Below are positions 33,831-44,106 of a stretch of 64,000 nucleotides of DNA, piece by piece. The stretch lies in contig RQTK01000108.1 of assembly GCA_003991915.1 (NCBI GenBank), forward strand, positions 731,317 to 795,316, given 5' to 3'. A program made the translations under genes and the position numbers. The notes below the pieces were generated by a model. It searched no databases. It was not told where the DNA came from and was given only the letters and a program-made list of their open reading frames with translations. The stretch's first letter is position 1; every line of letters begins with the position of its first letter. This stretch comes from Elysia chlorotica (lineage: Eukaryota > Mollusca > Gastropoda > Plakobranchidae).

Positions 33831-34020
33831 ATATATAAATGTATCCAAAAAGGAAACAATAGCACAACACTTTTGAGTACATCTACTCAGTTGCTAAGGA
33901 CCTAACAGTAGATTCACGTGCGCAAGAAATAGGAATAATATGATAATAAATAGAAGAATACGCACAACTTAGCAACTGAGGGACACAATAAATCAAACAC
34001 AACTAGAAATTATAGAGAAA

Positions 34021-34107
<87 letters not shown>

Positions 34108-34117
34108 GTGTAGTAGT

Positions 34118-34189
<72 letters not shown>

Positions 34190-37100
34190 CAGTAGCATCT
34201 GGTAAACTGGTGCTGTTTCCATTGCAGGTGGGTCTAGTCTGTGTGCTGGTGGCGCTGTTCCTCCTGCCCCCTGTCAGACGAGACCTGTTCTACCAGCACA
34301 TCGCGGTCTGCTCGCTCCTGCACGGGACCATGATCGGGATGTCCGCCTTGTCCGGCATACACATGACGCTCATAGCCGTGGACAGGTAGGTGGGTTTGAT
34401 CACACCATATGGTATGAAGGCGCGCGCCCTACCTGTGGATAAACATCACATTCTCTGACGCCCACACGGGTTGGTGGCTATCGCTAGACAGGTTTTCTTT
34501 GTAGGAGCAAAGCTTCCCCCTGATTTGACAAGGAGGAGCCTATACACAGAGAAGCTACTCACTGCTAGTGCTAAGTTCCAAAGCAGGGCCCTGCACAGCT
34601 GCAGCACACGAAGTGCTTTTTTAGTGTGACCCACCTCTACCGGTACTTTCTGTGCAGGATGCTACACAGCGAAGCTCTCCCCTGATTTGATCCTCGCCTA
34701 TGTAGTCAAGAAAATACTGTCCGGCGAAGCTTGCTTTTTGGTTTAACACACTCCTAGTTCTCTAGAAGTAAGAAGGATGATACACTGTGAACAAGCTGTT
34801 GAAGGATCTAAAGTAAGGTAGCGTACATAAAGTTTTGTCTTAGCTTCTTCTACTTTGACCCACTGCTAGGTTTTCTTCACGCCTCAGATACCTGTACATC
34901 ATGCGGCCGTACTTGTACCAGCGGGTCATCACAGTCCGCGTGATCGCCGTGTTCCTGTCCATCGCGTGGGTCATCGGCCTGACCCTGTCCCTGCTGCCTC
35001 AGGTGATCGCGCGGCCGTACGGGTCCGTGCCCGTGTGCGACATCACGCAGCGCCAGCCCGTCTGGTACACGTTCTACACGTGCACCGTGCTCTTCGCCGC
35101 CCTGTGCCTGGTCAACGTCATCGTGTACTCCGTCATCCTGCACGCGGCGGGCAGGCAGCGCGTGGGTTTTCTTCTACTTTGACCCAGTCTTAGATTTTCT
35201 TCTACTTTGACCCAGTCTTAGATTTTCTTCTACTTTGACCCACTCCTAGGTGTTCTTCTCATTTGACCCACTCTTAGATTTTCTTCTACTTTGACCCACT
35301 CTTAGGTTTTCTTCTACTTTGACCCAGTCTTAGGTTTTCTTCTACTTTGACCCACTCTTAGATTTTCTTCTACTTTGACCCACTCTTAGATTTTCTTCTA
35401 CTTTGACCCATTCCTAGGTGTTCTTCTACTTTGACCCACTCCTAGGTGTTCTTCTACTTTGACCCACTCTTAGGTTTTCTTCTACTTTGACCCAGTCTTA
35501 GATTTTCTTCTACTTTGACCCACTCTTAGGTGTTCTTCTACTTTGACCCAGTCTTAGGTTTTCTTCTACTTTGACCCACTCTTAGGTTTTCTTCTACTTT
35601 GACCCAGTCTTAGGTTTTCTTCTACTTTGACCCACTGGCTTCGGTGGGCTGGAGACGAGAATCTACCTTTGGAAAGTTCTACAACAAGCCTCTGGTAATG
35701 AATGCCGGGGAACTATCTAAGGCATTGGACCCTAGATTATCGCATTGACTGAGGTAAGATCGTTCCTCTGTGTACGGCTGTGGAGAAAAATTGTTGCCTT
35801 TAAATCTCTCGGTTCATATACTGACGTATGGAAATTAATGAGTTAGAACTTATGGTTAAACAAACCTAGGTGCCGGTTTAACCATAGTTCTGACGAGTTA
35901 ATTGAAATACGGAGGATATGAACCGCCCTCCCTCCCAGCCCGTTCATATCCTTTTATGTGACCATTTTATCGTTCAAGTTGACCTTTACACCACGTGACC
36001 TCTCTCGGTTCATATCCTCCGTATTTCAATTAACTCGTCAGAACTATGGTTAAACCGGCACCTAGGTTTGTTTAACCATAAGTTCTAAAGACAGCCTATA
36101 TCTGCCATCTCCCTTGGTATAAAGTAAGGTAGTGTACATAAAGTTTTGTCTTAGCTTCTACTTTGACCCACTCCTAGGTTTTCTTCACGCCTCAGATACC
36201 TGTACATCATGCGGCCGTACTTGTACCAGCGGGTCATCACAGTCCGCGTGATCGCCGTGTTCCTGTCCATCGCGTGGGTCATCGGCCTGGCCCTGTCCCT
36301 GCTGCCTCAGGTGACCGCGCGGCCGTACGGGCCCGTGCCCGTGTGCGACATCACGCAGAGCCAGCCCGTCTGGTACACGTTCTACACGTGCACCGTGCTC
36401 TTCGCCGCCCTGTGCCTGGTCAACGTCCTCGTGTACTCCGTCATCCTGCACGCGGCGGGCAGGCAGCGCGTGGCGGTCCGGTCCAGTGTGCCCGCCGCGC
36501 ACCACGCCGCCAAAGGTGCGAGGGGAGAGAGAGAGAGAAACTGTAGGAGCAAGAGAATGAGTAGGGTGGGTAGAGAGCGAGGGTGATAAAGAGAGGGAGG
36601 GGGGGGGGAGTAAGAGAGTAAATGTGTAGAGAGGAAGGAAAAGAAAGAGATAGAGAGGGATAGACGTGATAGGAAGAGTGCGCGCCGTCGAGCACAACGG
36701 GAAATCACGCCTGTCACGGTAAGTGATATAGCTGTGCAGTAATGCCCACAACTCGGTAAGAAAAATGGGATATTAGGCGGATAGTGTTCTGAAACGAAAA
36801 TAAGAAAAATTATTCTAAAGAGACGACGTTCTGTCCCCTAGGTTTGCTGCACAGCTAAATGGGGGCACATCCTTAGACTCGAGCGGCGGACGTCCTGCGC
36901 AAATGCTTACACTGAGTCAGAGCATAAACCAACTGAAACACTATCTGTCCGTCTGTCTTTTTCTTTAACCCCCCCCCCCCCCCCTTTTCCCGCAATGTCA
37001 GAAGCCAACCAGTAGTGGTCAGACGCACGTTGCAATGTCAAAACATGATATTAAATAGTAATTTTCGTTAGCATGTTGCATCCCCACTTGATGCTAATTT

Positions 37101-37434
37101 TTTCTTTTCCATTACAGGAAAATCTTCTAACATCAACAGAGGAACGATGAAGAGCCTGAAATTCTTCCTGACAGTTTTCGGAGTGTTCCTGGTCTGCGGA
37201 ACACCGACTGTAGTCGTCATGGGTCTCGATTACTACTCGCGAGTCTCTAGCGACGTGTACCGGTTCCTGAACCTAATCGCCGTGGCCAACTCGGGCATGA
37301 ACTTCATCATCTACGCCGCCATGAACAAGCAGTTCCGACAGGCGTTCCTGCGGACCTCCGTCCTGACCAGGTGTGGGAACAAGCCGGCCTGCCGCTGTCT
37401 CCGCGCCTCAGGCCATGCGCAGGGGGAGACTTAG
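32165..37434 (+). CDS. Rhodopsin-family (class A) GPCR, four coding exons, duplicated exon 3
   Basis: Exons: 32165-32362, 34228-34385, 36196-36515 (or 34888-35165), 37118-37434. The main form is 330 aa, all phases matching. Seven membrane segments at about 21-44, 53-80, 91-116, 136-156, 178-203, 238-262 and 274-293. Class A landmarks: N36 (1.50), D64 (2.50), C94 (3.25), D118-R119-Y120, W146 (4.50), C169 (loop 2), Y199 (5.58) and N-x-x-x-N287-F-I-I-Y291. Unusual: TM6 has CGTP instead of CWxP, TM5 lacks its proline, and NPxxY is NFIIY. N-glycosylation site NSS at 4-6. Ligand cannot be named; orphan aminergic/peptide-like receptor. Plasma membrane, G-protein signalling by family. Confidence 0.88.
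32979..33782. other. Assembly gap (804 N) in GPCR intron 1
   Basis: Runs of N. The right edge is a (GTA)n tract, so the gap probably broke on that microsatellite. Confidence 1.
33783..33830. repeat. (GTA)n at the gap edge
   Basis: At least 15 units next to the gap; true length unknown. Confidence 0.97.
34021..34195. repeat. (GTA)n trinucleotide tract
   Basis: About 55 units with one interruption, ending about 30 bp before the acceptor of GPCR exon 2. Confidence 0.97.
34228..34385 (+). CDS. GPCR exon 2: TM2 end, loop 1, TM3
   Basis: Acceptor TTCCATTGCAG, donor AG|GTAGGT, phase 0 to 2. Encodes VGLVCVLVALFLLPP..., HIAVCSLLHGTMIGMSAL and HMTLIAVD. The DRY arginine codon is split across this donor. 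Confidence 0.88.
34386..34887. other. GPCR intron 2
   Basis: Contains two loosely similar segments with CGAAGCT and CCCCTGATTTGA (around 34505 and 34665). No exon seen. Confidence 0.5.
34888..35165 (+). CDS. GPCR exon 3a: alternative TM4-TM5 exon, shorter copy
   Basis: Acceptor CACGCCTCAG. Completes R119-Y120 and runs to GRQRV. Donor candidate G|GTTTTC at 35165 (phase 1) joins exon 4 in frame and gives a 316-aa receptor lacking 14 residues of loop 3. A stronger-looking GTGGGT four bases earlier would break the frame. Differs from exon 3b by five bases, all amino-acid changing (A151T, T159I, P165S, S174R, L197I). Either a mutually exclusive exon or a pseudo-exon. Confidence 0.6.
35166..35638. 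repeat. 28-bp satellite, about 17 copies, from the exon 3 acceptor region
   Basis: Unit TTTTCTTCTACTTTGACCCA + CTCTTAGG. The same words (CTTCTACTTTGACCCACT, CTAGGTTTTCTTC) stand immediately upstream of both exon 3 acceptors. The array starts at the exact base where exon 3a stops matching 3b. Every unit carries a pyrimidine tract and TTAG, so each is a potential acceptor. Confidence 0.9.
35639..35843. other. Spacer between the duplicated GPCR exons
   Basis: Unique sequence, no element recognised. CTCTCGGTTCATAT at 35806 recurs beside the right arm of the inverted repeat. Confidence 0.5.
35844..36087. repeat. 82-bp inverted repeat between exons 3a and 3b
   Basis: Arms 35844-35925 and 36006-36087 are essentially perfect reverse complements, with an 80-bp loop. 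Each arm contains a smaller palindrome (ATGGTTAAAC...GTTTAACCAT). Foldback MITE or duplication scar; it could form a strong hairpin in pre-mRNA. Confidence 0.9.
36196..36515 (+). CDS. GPCR exon 3b: DRY, TM4, loop 2, TM5, loop 3
   Basis: Acceptor CACGCCTCAG, donor AAAG|GTGCGA, phase 2 to 1. Encodes YLYIMRPYLYQRVITV through AWVIGLALSLLPQ, VCDITQSQPVWYTFY and GRQRVAVRSSVPAAHHAAK. Holds W4.50 and the loop 2 cysteine. The upstream 70 bp match the sequence upstream of exon 3a. Confidence 0.86.
37118..37434 (+). CDS. GPCR exon 4: TM6, TM7, C-terminus
   Basis: Acceptor CCATTACAG|GA; ends at TAG 37432-37434. Encodes KSSNINRGTMKSLKFFLTVF, LVCGTPTVVVMGLDYY and LIAVANSGMNFIIYAAMNKQ. Short tail with CGNKPACRC cysteines that could be palmitoylated. 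AATAAA at 37845 is a possible poly(A) signal. Confidence 0.87.
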
Positions 37435-38934
37435 AGCAGAAACAATAATGGCCATCCTTTCATTTTGTCACAGGACGAATGCCTCCAGGAAAAATGGTTT
37501 AAACGTCTATATCTAGAAATAGAATGCATCAACAAAGCTTTTCAAAGTTTCATGCATAGATCGCACATGTGTATCTAGGTACAATGGAAATCTCACAAAA
37601 CGACGTCTGATAATTCGAATTTCTCATAAACCGAATTTTGCAACAGTATGATTTTTTTTTTCCTCTTTAGTTCTATAAAAACTAGACTTATCATTCGAAG
37701 TTTCTCTTGTTTTGGTTCTTTTAATTGGAAGCCCACACCACCAATATGCATTACAAAAGTACTACATGTATTATCAAGCAGAATTCAATGCTTATTGCTG
37801 CCCAAGACATGCCTAAGAAATGCGTTTGGGAGGAGATTGCTATAGAAATAAAACAACAGGAAACTATAATAAACGAGTTCCTCAAAAAAGTTAACTATCT
37901 AGACCTGGATATGAGCCTCCACAAGATTGCCTGAAAATTCTAAGTTGTGAAAAGAAGATGGGTCCAGGGTGTAGCCCTGTAAAGGTTCAGGGGGACTTCG
38001 TTCCCCTGAAGCTGAAGCTTTTTTTTTTTGGATCACATGAGGCAAAAGCTCTCTCTGGATGCACATTTTACTGAAATGACACCAATGCATAAATGGCTTA
38101 TGGGCCTATCTGTAGACTTATGATTAATATAATAAAAGAAGATCCATTATGTTCAAATCCAAAGAGATGACATTTAAAAAAAAAAAGTAATTTGTGTACT
38201 CATCATGATTATAATATCCCCTGCATATAAAATCCTCTGGCCCCACCCATCCCTCCCTCTGGTTCTCTAGCATGTTTTATGTCTCTTATTTCTCTATTTG
38301 GTCTAGTCAGATAGTCTAGTGCGTATTATAGATCTAACGCGTAAAGTAGATCTAGATCTAGCGTTCTAAATATGAATATTGATGATCTGTCCCAATTCAA
38401 GTTAATAATGTAGATCTAAACACGACTCACTGAAGAATCGTCACAAACTTCGATTTACACCACTACATTGTTACCGAGATGAGTAGAAAATCCAAAACAA
38501 ATTTGCCACTATTGTTTACTATTAATATAGTACTTGTGTCGAGCTCGTAAGGGTTGCCTAACACTACAATGTACAAAGTACTAAAAATGTGAAAGTATTA
38601 TTTAAAAAAACACATTAGAAAATAAAAAAGGCATAGAAACTAGTTAAATATTTGTCTTGGTCTTCACATAATTTTACGAATAATCGGGGAATATACATAT
38701 AATATAACTCAAGTTGAATCCCTTACGACCTTGGTCTTGTTTTTCACTAAACTGACACCGACCCAATCAGTAGGGAACCACTGTACATGTAAATCATCCG
38801 ACAAAGGTTAGAGTCTGTATAATTTAAAAAAGTTTTAAATTTAGCTGAATATTGCAGATATAAATACAAAAATATAAAATGGCGTTAAACAATTAACAAA
38901 AGTATTATTTTCAGCCTAATTTTCATTCGATCAA
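37435..38934. other. 3' flank of the GPCR gene
   Basis: No gene recognised. A 70-codon plus-strand frame at 37725-37934 (CVWEEIAIEIKQQETIINEF...) could be a transposon scrap. A SINE-core scrap lies at 38740-38782 (ACTGACACCGACCCAATCAG). Confidence 0.5.
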
Positions 38935-39145
38935 TGCTTTTTCATCCAGTTACAATGAAACTCAAGTTAATGTTTGAGCTGGTACTTAGAGAAGTCTTCA
39001 TTCCGCCACCTAACGCCGACTCGTGGCGCCTGTTTCGCGATAGAGTGGGTTTCTCTCCGGGTTTAACGTCTCCTAGGTTCCCCTGGAGGATCCTATACGG
39101 CGACAGGCGGCGTTGGCAGAAGACAAAAGCTTAGAATGAAGGCAT

Positions 39146-39439
39146 GTGTTGCTTAACATTGTTTATATTCCGCCAGACGGAGATCTAAAGATAGCATCTG
39201 AGATCATTTCCAATGAACTGCATCAACAAGAAAGTAAACATCCTGACAGTGTCGGGCTCGTACTTGGTGACTTCAACCATTGTGATCTTCATACAGTATG
39301 CCCTCGTAACCACCAATATGTCTCATGCTACACACGTGGGGAGACAGCATTGGACCTGTGTTACGGTAACATCAAAGACGCATACAAGAGCACCCACTTG
39401 CGCAACTTGGAAAGTCAGACCATAACAACATACTTCTGA
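39146..39439 (+). pseudogene. LINE endonuclease (EEP) domain, C-terminal part
   Basis: VYIPPDGDL, LVLGDFNHCDL and TRGETALDLCYGNIKDAY are the GDFN and LDLxxxN motifs of apurinic-type LINE endonucleases. Ends at a stop just after the position where SDH would be expected. Confidence 0.75.
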
Positions 39440-40040
39440 CTCCCAGATACAAACCTAAATATAAACATCACAAGACAACAACAAAGACAGTCAAGATCTG
39501 GAACGACGAAACAACTGAAGTGCTACAGGACTGTTTTGCAAACAGTGATTGGCCACTGTTTACTAAAATAGAGGACATAAATGAGTTAACAGAAACAGTT
39601 TCTTTTTATATTAAGTTTTGTGAAGAAATAGTTGTGAAACAAAAAACTGTGAAAAGTTACCCGAACAATAAACAATGGGTAACAAAAGAGCTGAAGGAAA
39701 TACTTGTGGAAAAAGGCAAGCATTTCTGGCAAACAATAAAGAGGAAATTAAAGTGTTGAATAGAAAGCTAAAGAAACAAAATATTAAAGTGTTGAATAGA
39801 AAGCTAAAGAAACAAATTAAATCAGACAAAGAGAAATATAAAGGAAAACTAGAACATTCCTTCAGCTCTAATGAACCCAAGAATGCATGGAAAGCTATGA
39901 AACAAATGACAGGCTATATAGAATCTAAAACATGTCTTACTGTTCCAAATGAAATTGAATATGCAAATGAACTAAACAACTTCTATGCACTTTTAGACAC
40001 GATAGATTTTCAGAATGAAAGATAACGAGTACGTGAGTTA

Positions 40041-40890
40041 TTGAATGCGTCACCCAGTGCGAATGTTGTGTGTGACGAGAATGAGGTCAGAAAAGAAATG
40101 AGGCGTATACAAATAAACAAAGGAAGCGGTCCAGATGGACTAAGTGGAAAAGTTTTAAAGACATGTAATTTTGAACTATCACCCATCTTCACATTTATTT
40201 TTAATCTATCCCTCCGTAAAATTAAAATTTCTATTCTTTGGAAGACATTCGAACTAATACTAATTCCTAAAAAAGAAAAGATTCATACAATGAACGATCT
40301 ACGCCCTGTCGCCTTAACATCTATCATGATGAAGATTTTAGAAAGAATTATACTCAGAACGATAAAAGCTGAAGTGAATGAATCATTAGATCCGTATCAA
40401 TTTGCGTACAAAGCAAAGAGAAATGTTGAAGACGCGGCACTTTTATTTCTAAATAATGTATTGAAACACCTTGAACTTCAGAGATCGCATGCCAGAGTGC
40501 TGTTTTTTGTATTTCTCCTCTGCATTTAATTGTATTCAACCACATCTTGTGATTGAAAAACCGTTAAATTTGAATGTTAATCCACAGATAACATCATGGA
40601 AACTCGATTTTTTTTAACGGAGAGGGAACAATAATATGTCAAAATAAACAACACCTTGTCTGGTAAGAAAACTATCAACACAGGAGCACCTCAGAGCTGT
40701 GTTCTATCGCCATCCCTTTATATCACCTACACAAATGATTATCAAAGTAAACATACCGATTTAAACATATTTAAGTTTGCTGATGACACCGCCATTCTTG
40801 GCCTTTTACGATATTCCGAAAGTAACTACTTGGATGAAATACAGAACTTTGTGAGATGGTGTACAGACAACTTTTACTATTGAATGTAAA
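40041..40890 (+). pseudogene. LINE reverse transcriptase domain, broken
   Basis: INKGSGPDGLSGKVLK, LILIPKK, DLRPVALTSIMMKILERII and DPYQFAYKAKRN in the first frame; then after a break GAPQSCVLSPSLY and FADDTAILGL, the catalytic FADD box. At least one frameshift and an in-frame stop near 40529. Confidence 0.8.
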
Positions 40891-40942
40891 GAAAACCAAA
40901 GAAATTGTTATTAATTTTAGAATTATAAAAATTAATACCCCT

Positions 40943-41671
40943 ACTTACAGACACTACATCTGACAACAACGAATCATGTGGAGAGCTATCACAGCAAAGT
41001 AAAAAGGACACTACATACACAGACTCGACTGTCTGACTATATCAGGAGTTATGACCTTGTCCAGACAAAAGACAGGACCTTGCACCTTCACTGTATCACT
41101 CACCATTACAATGTCAAATACAAAGAGGCACAGTTGAAGGAGATTGAAAACACACTTACATCATTTGGAGGTAGATTAGTGACAGAGCAATACACCCTAG
41201 CTAAGAAGATCGCATACACACATGTACAGCTACAAGCACCCAATTCTTCCCTGAAGTTGTGGACACATTCTAATCACAACAACACACCTACAGGACATCA
41301 AAGACTGACTGCAACTGTGACTTTTTTTTAGACGTTTCAAACTTCCATGTCGACACATTTTTTCTTTGAGATTATTTCTTGGACACACTCTGTATGACCG
41401 TGACATGCTTTTGAATTCTAGATTCTCAGCAAAAATAACTGAAACTGTTGACAGGGCTTATAATGCAGCTGGACTAGGACAACCGACTGATATTTTACCA
41501 ACTAGACAGGTGACAAAGACACAAGAAGGACGTTTTAGAATTGTGTCTGCAGTGACAAATGAAATGAACTGTATTTTCCAGATGATGGGTGAGCAGCAGT
41601 TCAAACAGAGAATGGCTCAGCTGGAACAGTTTTTGGCTTTTGTCACTGCAGACACAGATTTTACTCTAGTG
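40943..41671 (+). pseudogene. SWIM-domain (Mutator-like) transposase fragment, copy 1
   Basis: Close copy of 58181-58876. Frames include SYHSKVKRTLHTQTRLSDYI and, after an extra T in a T run, the CxC...CxH SWIM finger and FLGHTLYDRDMLLNSRF. Cut at its right end by a hAT insertion. Confidence 0.6.
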
Positions 41672-41705
41672 CAGTGTTTCTCAAAGTGGGCGGTACCGCC
41701 CCCCA

Positions 41706-41835
41706 GGGGGCGCTGAAAGGCAAAGGGGGTGGTAAGGGGGCGCTGAAAGGCAAAGGGGGTGGTAAGGGGGCGCTGAAAGGCAAAGGGGGTGGTAAGGGGG
41801 CGCTGAAAGGCAAAGGGGGTGGTAAGGGGGCGCTG
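41706..41835. repeat. 30-bp tandem repeat inside the hAT left end
   Basis: Four units of GGGGGCGCTGAAAGGCAAAG + GGGGTGGTAA; GKGGGKGALK is a shadow translation. Confidence 0.93.
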
Positions 41836-41837
41836 AA

Positions 41838-42072
41838 TGCCTTATGTCTACTATGTGAGCGCTCTTTCTCAATTGAAGCAACGAAGCCGTCTCGGTTGAT
41901 GGAACATCTTAGGAAGACACATTCCAATGCAGCTCACAAAGACCTTGCGTTTTTCAAAGAATTGCGAGATAAACGTAAGACCAACACCTTGCAGGATATG
42001 TTTGTTAGATCAGATCACCGGGCCGATGACGGCATAAGGGCTTCTTATAACATTTTCCATAAAACTTGTTGA
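41838..42072 (+). pseudogene. hAT BED-type zinc finger (ZBED5-like) fragment
   Basis: ALCLLCERSFSIEATKPSRL then MEHLRKTHSNAAHKDL: CxxC...HxxxxH of a BED finger with the KPSRLxxHL signature of ZBED5-like hAT transposases. Stops at 42070-42072, before the catalytic domain. Confidence 0.7.
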
Positions 42073-42089
42073 AAAAAATTTTTTAGGCT

Positions 42090-43280
42090 GATGGGCCATA
42101 GAACTTCACGCTACATGCTTCACGCTTCACGCTACACGTTTCATACCCTGGGCCATACAACTTCACGCTATCATGCTACATGCTTCATATTTTGCCAAAA
42201 ACAGAGTTTTTGTTTCCTCCCAAAATGATTCTTTTGACGAAGATGCTCTGATTTTGCTTTTGTTACGAAGGAGACGAAAATGAAAAAGAGGAAGCACAAT
42301 TTGGTGCCGAGAACATTAAATTCTTTTCAGACAACCACTGGGAAAGTTTTAGCGTATATTCCTTCATTTTCTTGAGAATCTTGATGAAGAACTCTTGTTC
42401 AAGTATGCGAGGATGTCGTACAGTACTTACCTACACACAGGAAAATACCAAACAAAAAATACAAACTTCAAACAGCGATATGCAAATACTTTATGAACGA
42501 ATTTTAATGAAAAATAACACGAATTAGTTGTACGTTCTCAGTGGATTTCACTGAATATAAGAATTACTGGGTTCAGGAGCGCTGTTGCTAAACTGTGGGG
42601 ACATTCTTTTGACTGACAGTTGCTCTGCCAGGAACGCAAGGGGGACTGTTGGGCTTGCCCAGACATCTGATTTTGTGGCAGGTTTTGAAAAGGAATGAGA
42701 GTTGTACTACTAGTAGGATGGTAAATGTAGTAGAATTTTGATGGTGAAGGTGCTGACATTGAACTGCTGAAGGATGATGTATTTGGAGTAATGTCCCTGA
42801 TGATTTTGCTGAGCACAAAGTTTTTTAAATACATCGTAGCTGTAATGTTTGCTGGAACTCCTGGAATCTCTCTCTATCTCTACCTCTATCTATGAATCTA
42901 TCGATCTATCGATCTCTCCGTCTTTCTCTATCGAGATATTAATGAACCACGTGTACCTTTGCGTAGAGTCAAAAGCTCTTTTAACTCATCCCAATTTTGA
43001 GTTCTCTGGTCTTCACTCTTGTACTTGTAGTCGGGCACACGAGGATGCCAGAGAAGAGGCCTTGCCCTTACCATCGCAATAAAATTATTCCTTGTTATAG
43101 TCTATGTTCCCCGGGTCCAGACTAGACGTGAAGCAAAAAAAGTGAGCATGTTCATTTCTCTCTACACGCGTGAGGCGTGACCCGTGTAGCGTGAAGTGAG
43201 TTCTATGGCCCCGCATAATAGAGACAAAGAGTGTCCACTTTTCTGTAGACGTTTAAAACGTGTAGCGTGAAGCGTTAGGG
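42090..43280. mobile_element. Non-autonomous DNA transposon, probably Harbinger-like
   Basis: Left end GGGCCATAGAACTTCACGCT with TTCACGCTACACG subterminal repeats; right end (43165-43210 and 43255-43275) carries the inverse (GTGTAGCGTGAAG, GTTCTATGGCCC). Inside, plus strand about 42235-42500 reads ALILLLLRRRRKRK, FLENLDEELLFKYARMS, resembling a Harbinger nuclease N-terminus. Minus strand 42538-42834 could be the C-terminal end of its MADF/BESS partner. Confidence 0.5.
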
Positions 43281-43494
43281 GAGCGGATGGGGACGCCTTG
43301 GAAAATCCCGATACGGGTTCCAAGGATAAGGTTAAGGGCTATGATAATCCTGAATCAGGATACAAAGACGTGTTAAGGGGTTATGGCAGTTCAGGCATGG
43401 ATTCCCAGGCAGGACCTGGTGACGTCCGCATTATGGGGGAGCGCAGAGCTCCAAATACTAGTTCTACTTAAAGGGAGGACGACAGTTCACATGA

Positions 43495-44106
43495 TTACAA
43501 AGTGATGGGTGACATCAGGGATAAGGGTTCACCTATAAATATGTTTAGGGGTTTGCTTAGATCAAATACTAATTTTTCGCAATCTAAGATAGATTCCCTT
43601 GCTGATGTAGCAAAGGGTTACGACAACTTTGGGGTGAGTCTCTTAAGACAGATGTGCATGGAGGAGTCTGACATATCTTTAATTATGTCGATTTACTCGA
43701 AGCGCTTTCGGGATAAGGTGGGTCAGAATAAATCTGACATTTCGGGGATGAGGGATGACATGATGCGTCCTAAATATAGAAATATAGTCAGGGTTGTCAC
43801 GATTGGGATTGGTTCCGCCAAGCGAGGGACAGAGATAGCTCCTTGAGCGGGGTCGTTTTATTCAGTAGGTCTGGTCGGGACGAGAGAGACAGACATGAGG
43901 ATGAACATCGTAAGCCTGTGTGGATGGGGGCAGCCACAAGTCATCTAATGTACGATGGCAACTCTGATTGGTCTTCATACCTCTATCAATTCCAATTGTG
44001 TGCCGACTCGCTGTTCTTAGCACACCGACTACGAGAATCATCCCAAACAAGACAAGAACATAACCAAGCACGTACGAGAGTACAAGCTCCAAGCGCTGTG
44101 GAATAG
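43495..44106 (+). pseudogene. Ty3-like gag fragment, copy 1
   Basis: First frame to 43846 (SLADVAKGYDNFGVSLLRQM...), then frame-shifted RDERDRHEDEHRKPVWMG and YDGNSDWSSYLYQFQLCADS. The YDG...DW..Y..QF pattern is that of Ty3-like retrotransposon gag proteins. Broken by frameshift; joined at SLFLAHR to an unrelated repeat. Confidence 0.5.

Larger units (their letters stand above)
39140..40925 (+). mobile_element. Degenerate non-LTR retrotransposon (endonuclease plus RT)
   Basis: Plus-strand frames, broken by frameshifts and stops, read in LINE order: EEP endonuclease end (39146-39439), a linker helix region (39520-40025) and reverse transcriptase (40041-40925). Resembles L2/CR1/Rex-type elements; clade not certain. 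A 39-bp tandem pair (KVLNRKLKKQ twice) sits at 39745-39815. The SWIM fragment begins abruptly at 40943. Confidence 0.75.
41672..42075 (+). mobile_element. hAT element, left end with BED finger
   Basis: Left terminus CAGTGTTTCTCAAAGTGGGC is typical of hAT elements and contains a GGGCGGTACCGCCC palindrome. Preceded by 8-bp CTCTAGTG (41664-41671). The related locus at 58869 shows the same 8 bases uninterrupted, so the insertion point is exact. No right end found. Confidence 0.7.

Noticed and set aside
32883..33882. Open frames through the N gap
   Set aside because: They exist only because N codons are not stops.
37725..37934. 70-codon frame after the GPCR gene
   Set aside because: Starts at TTG, no homologue recognised, no splice evidence.
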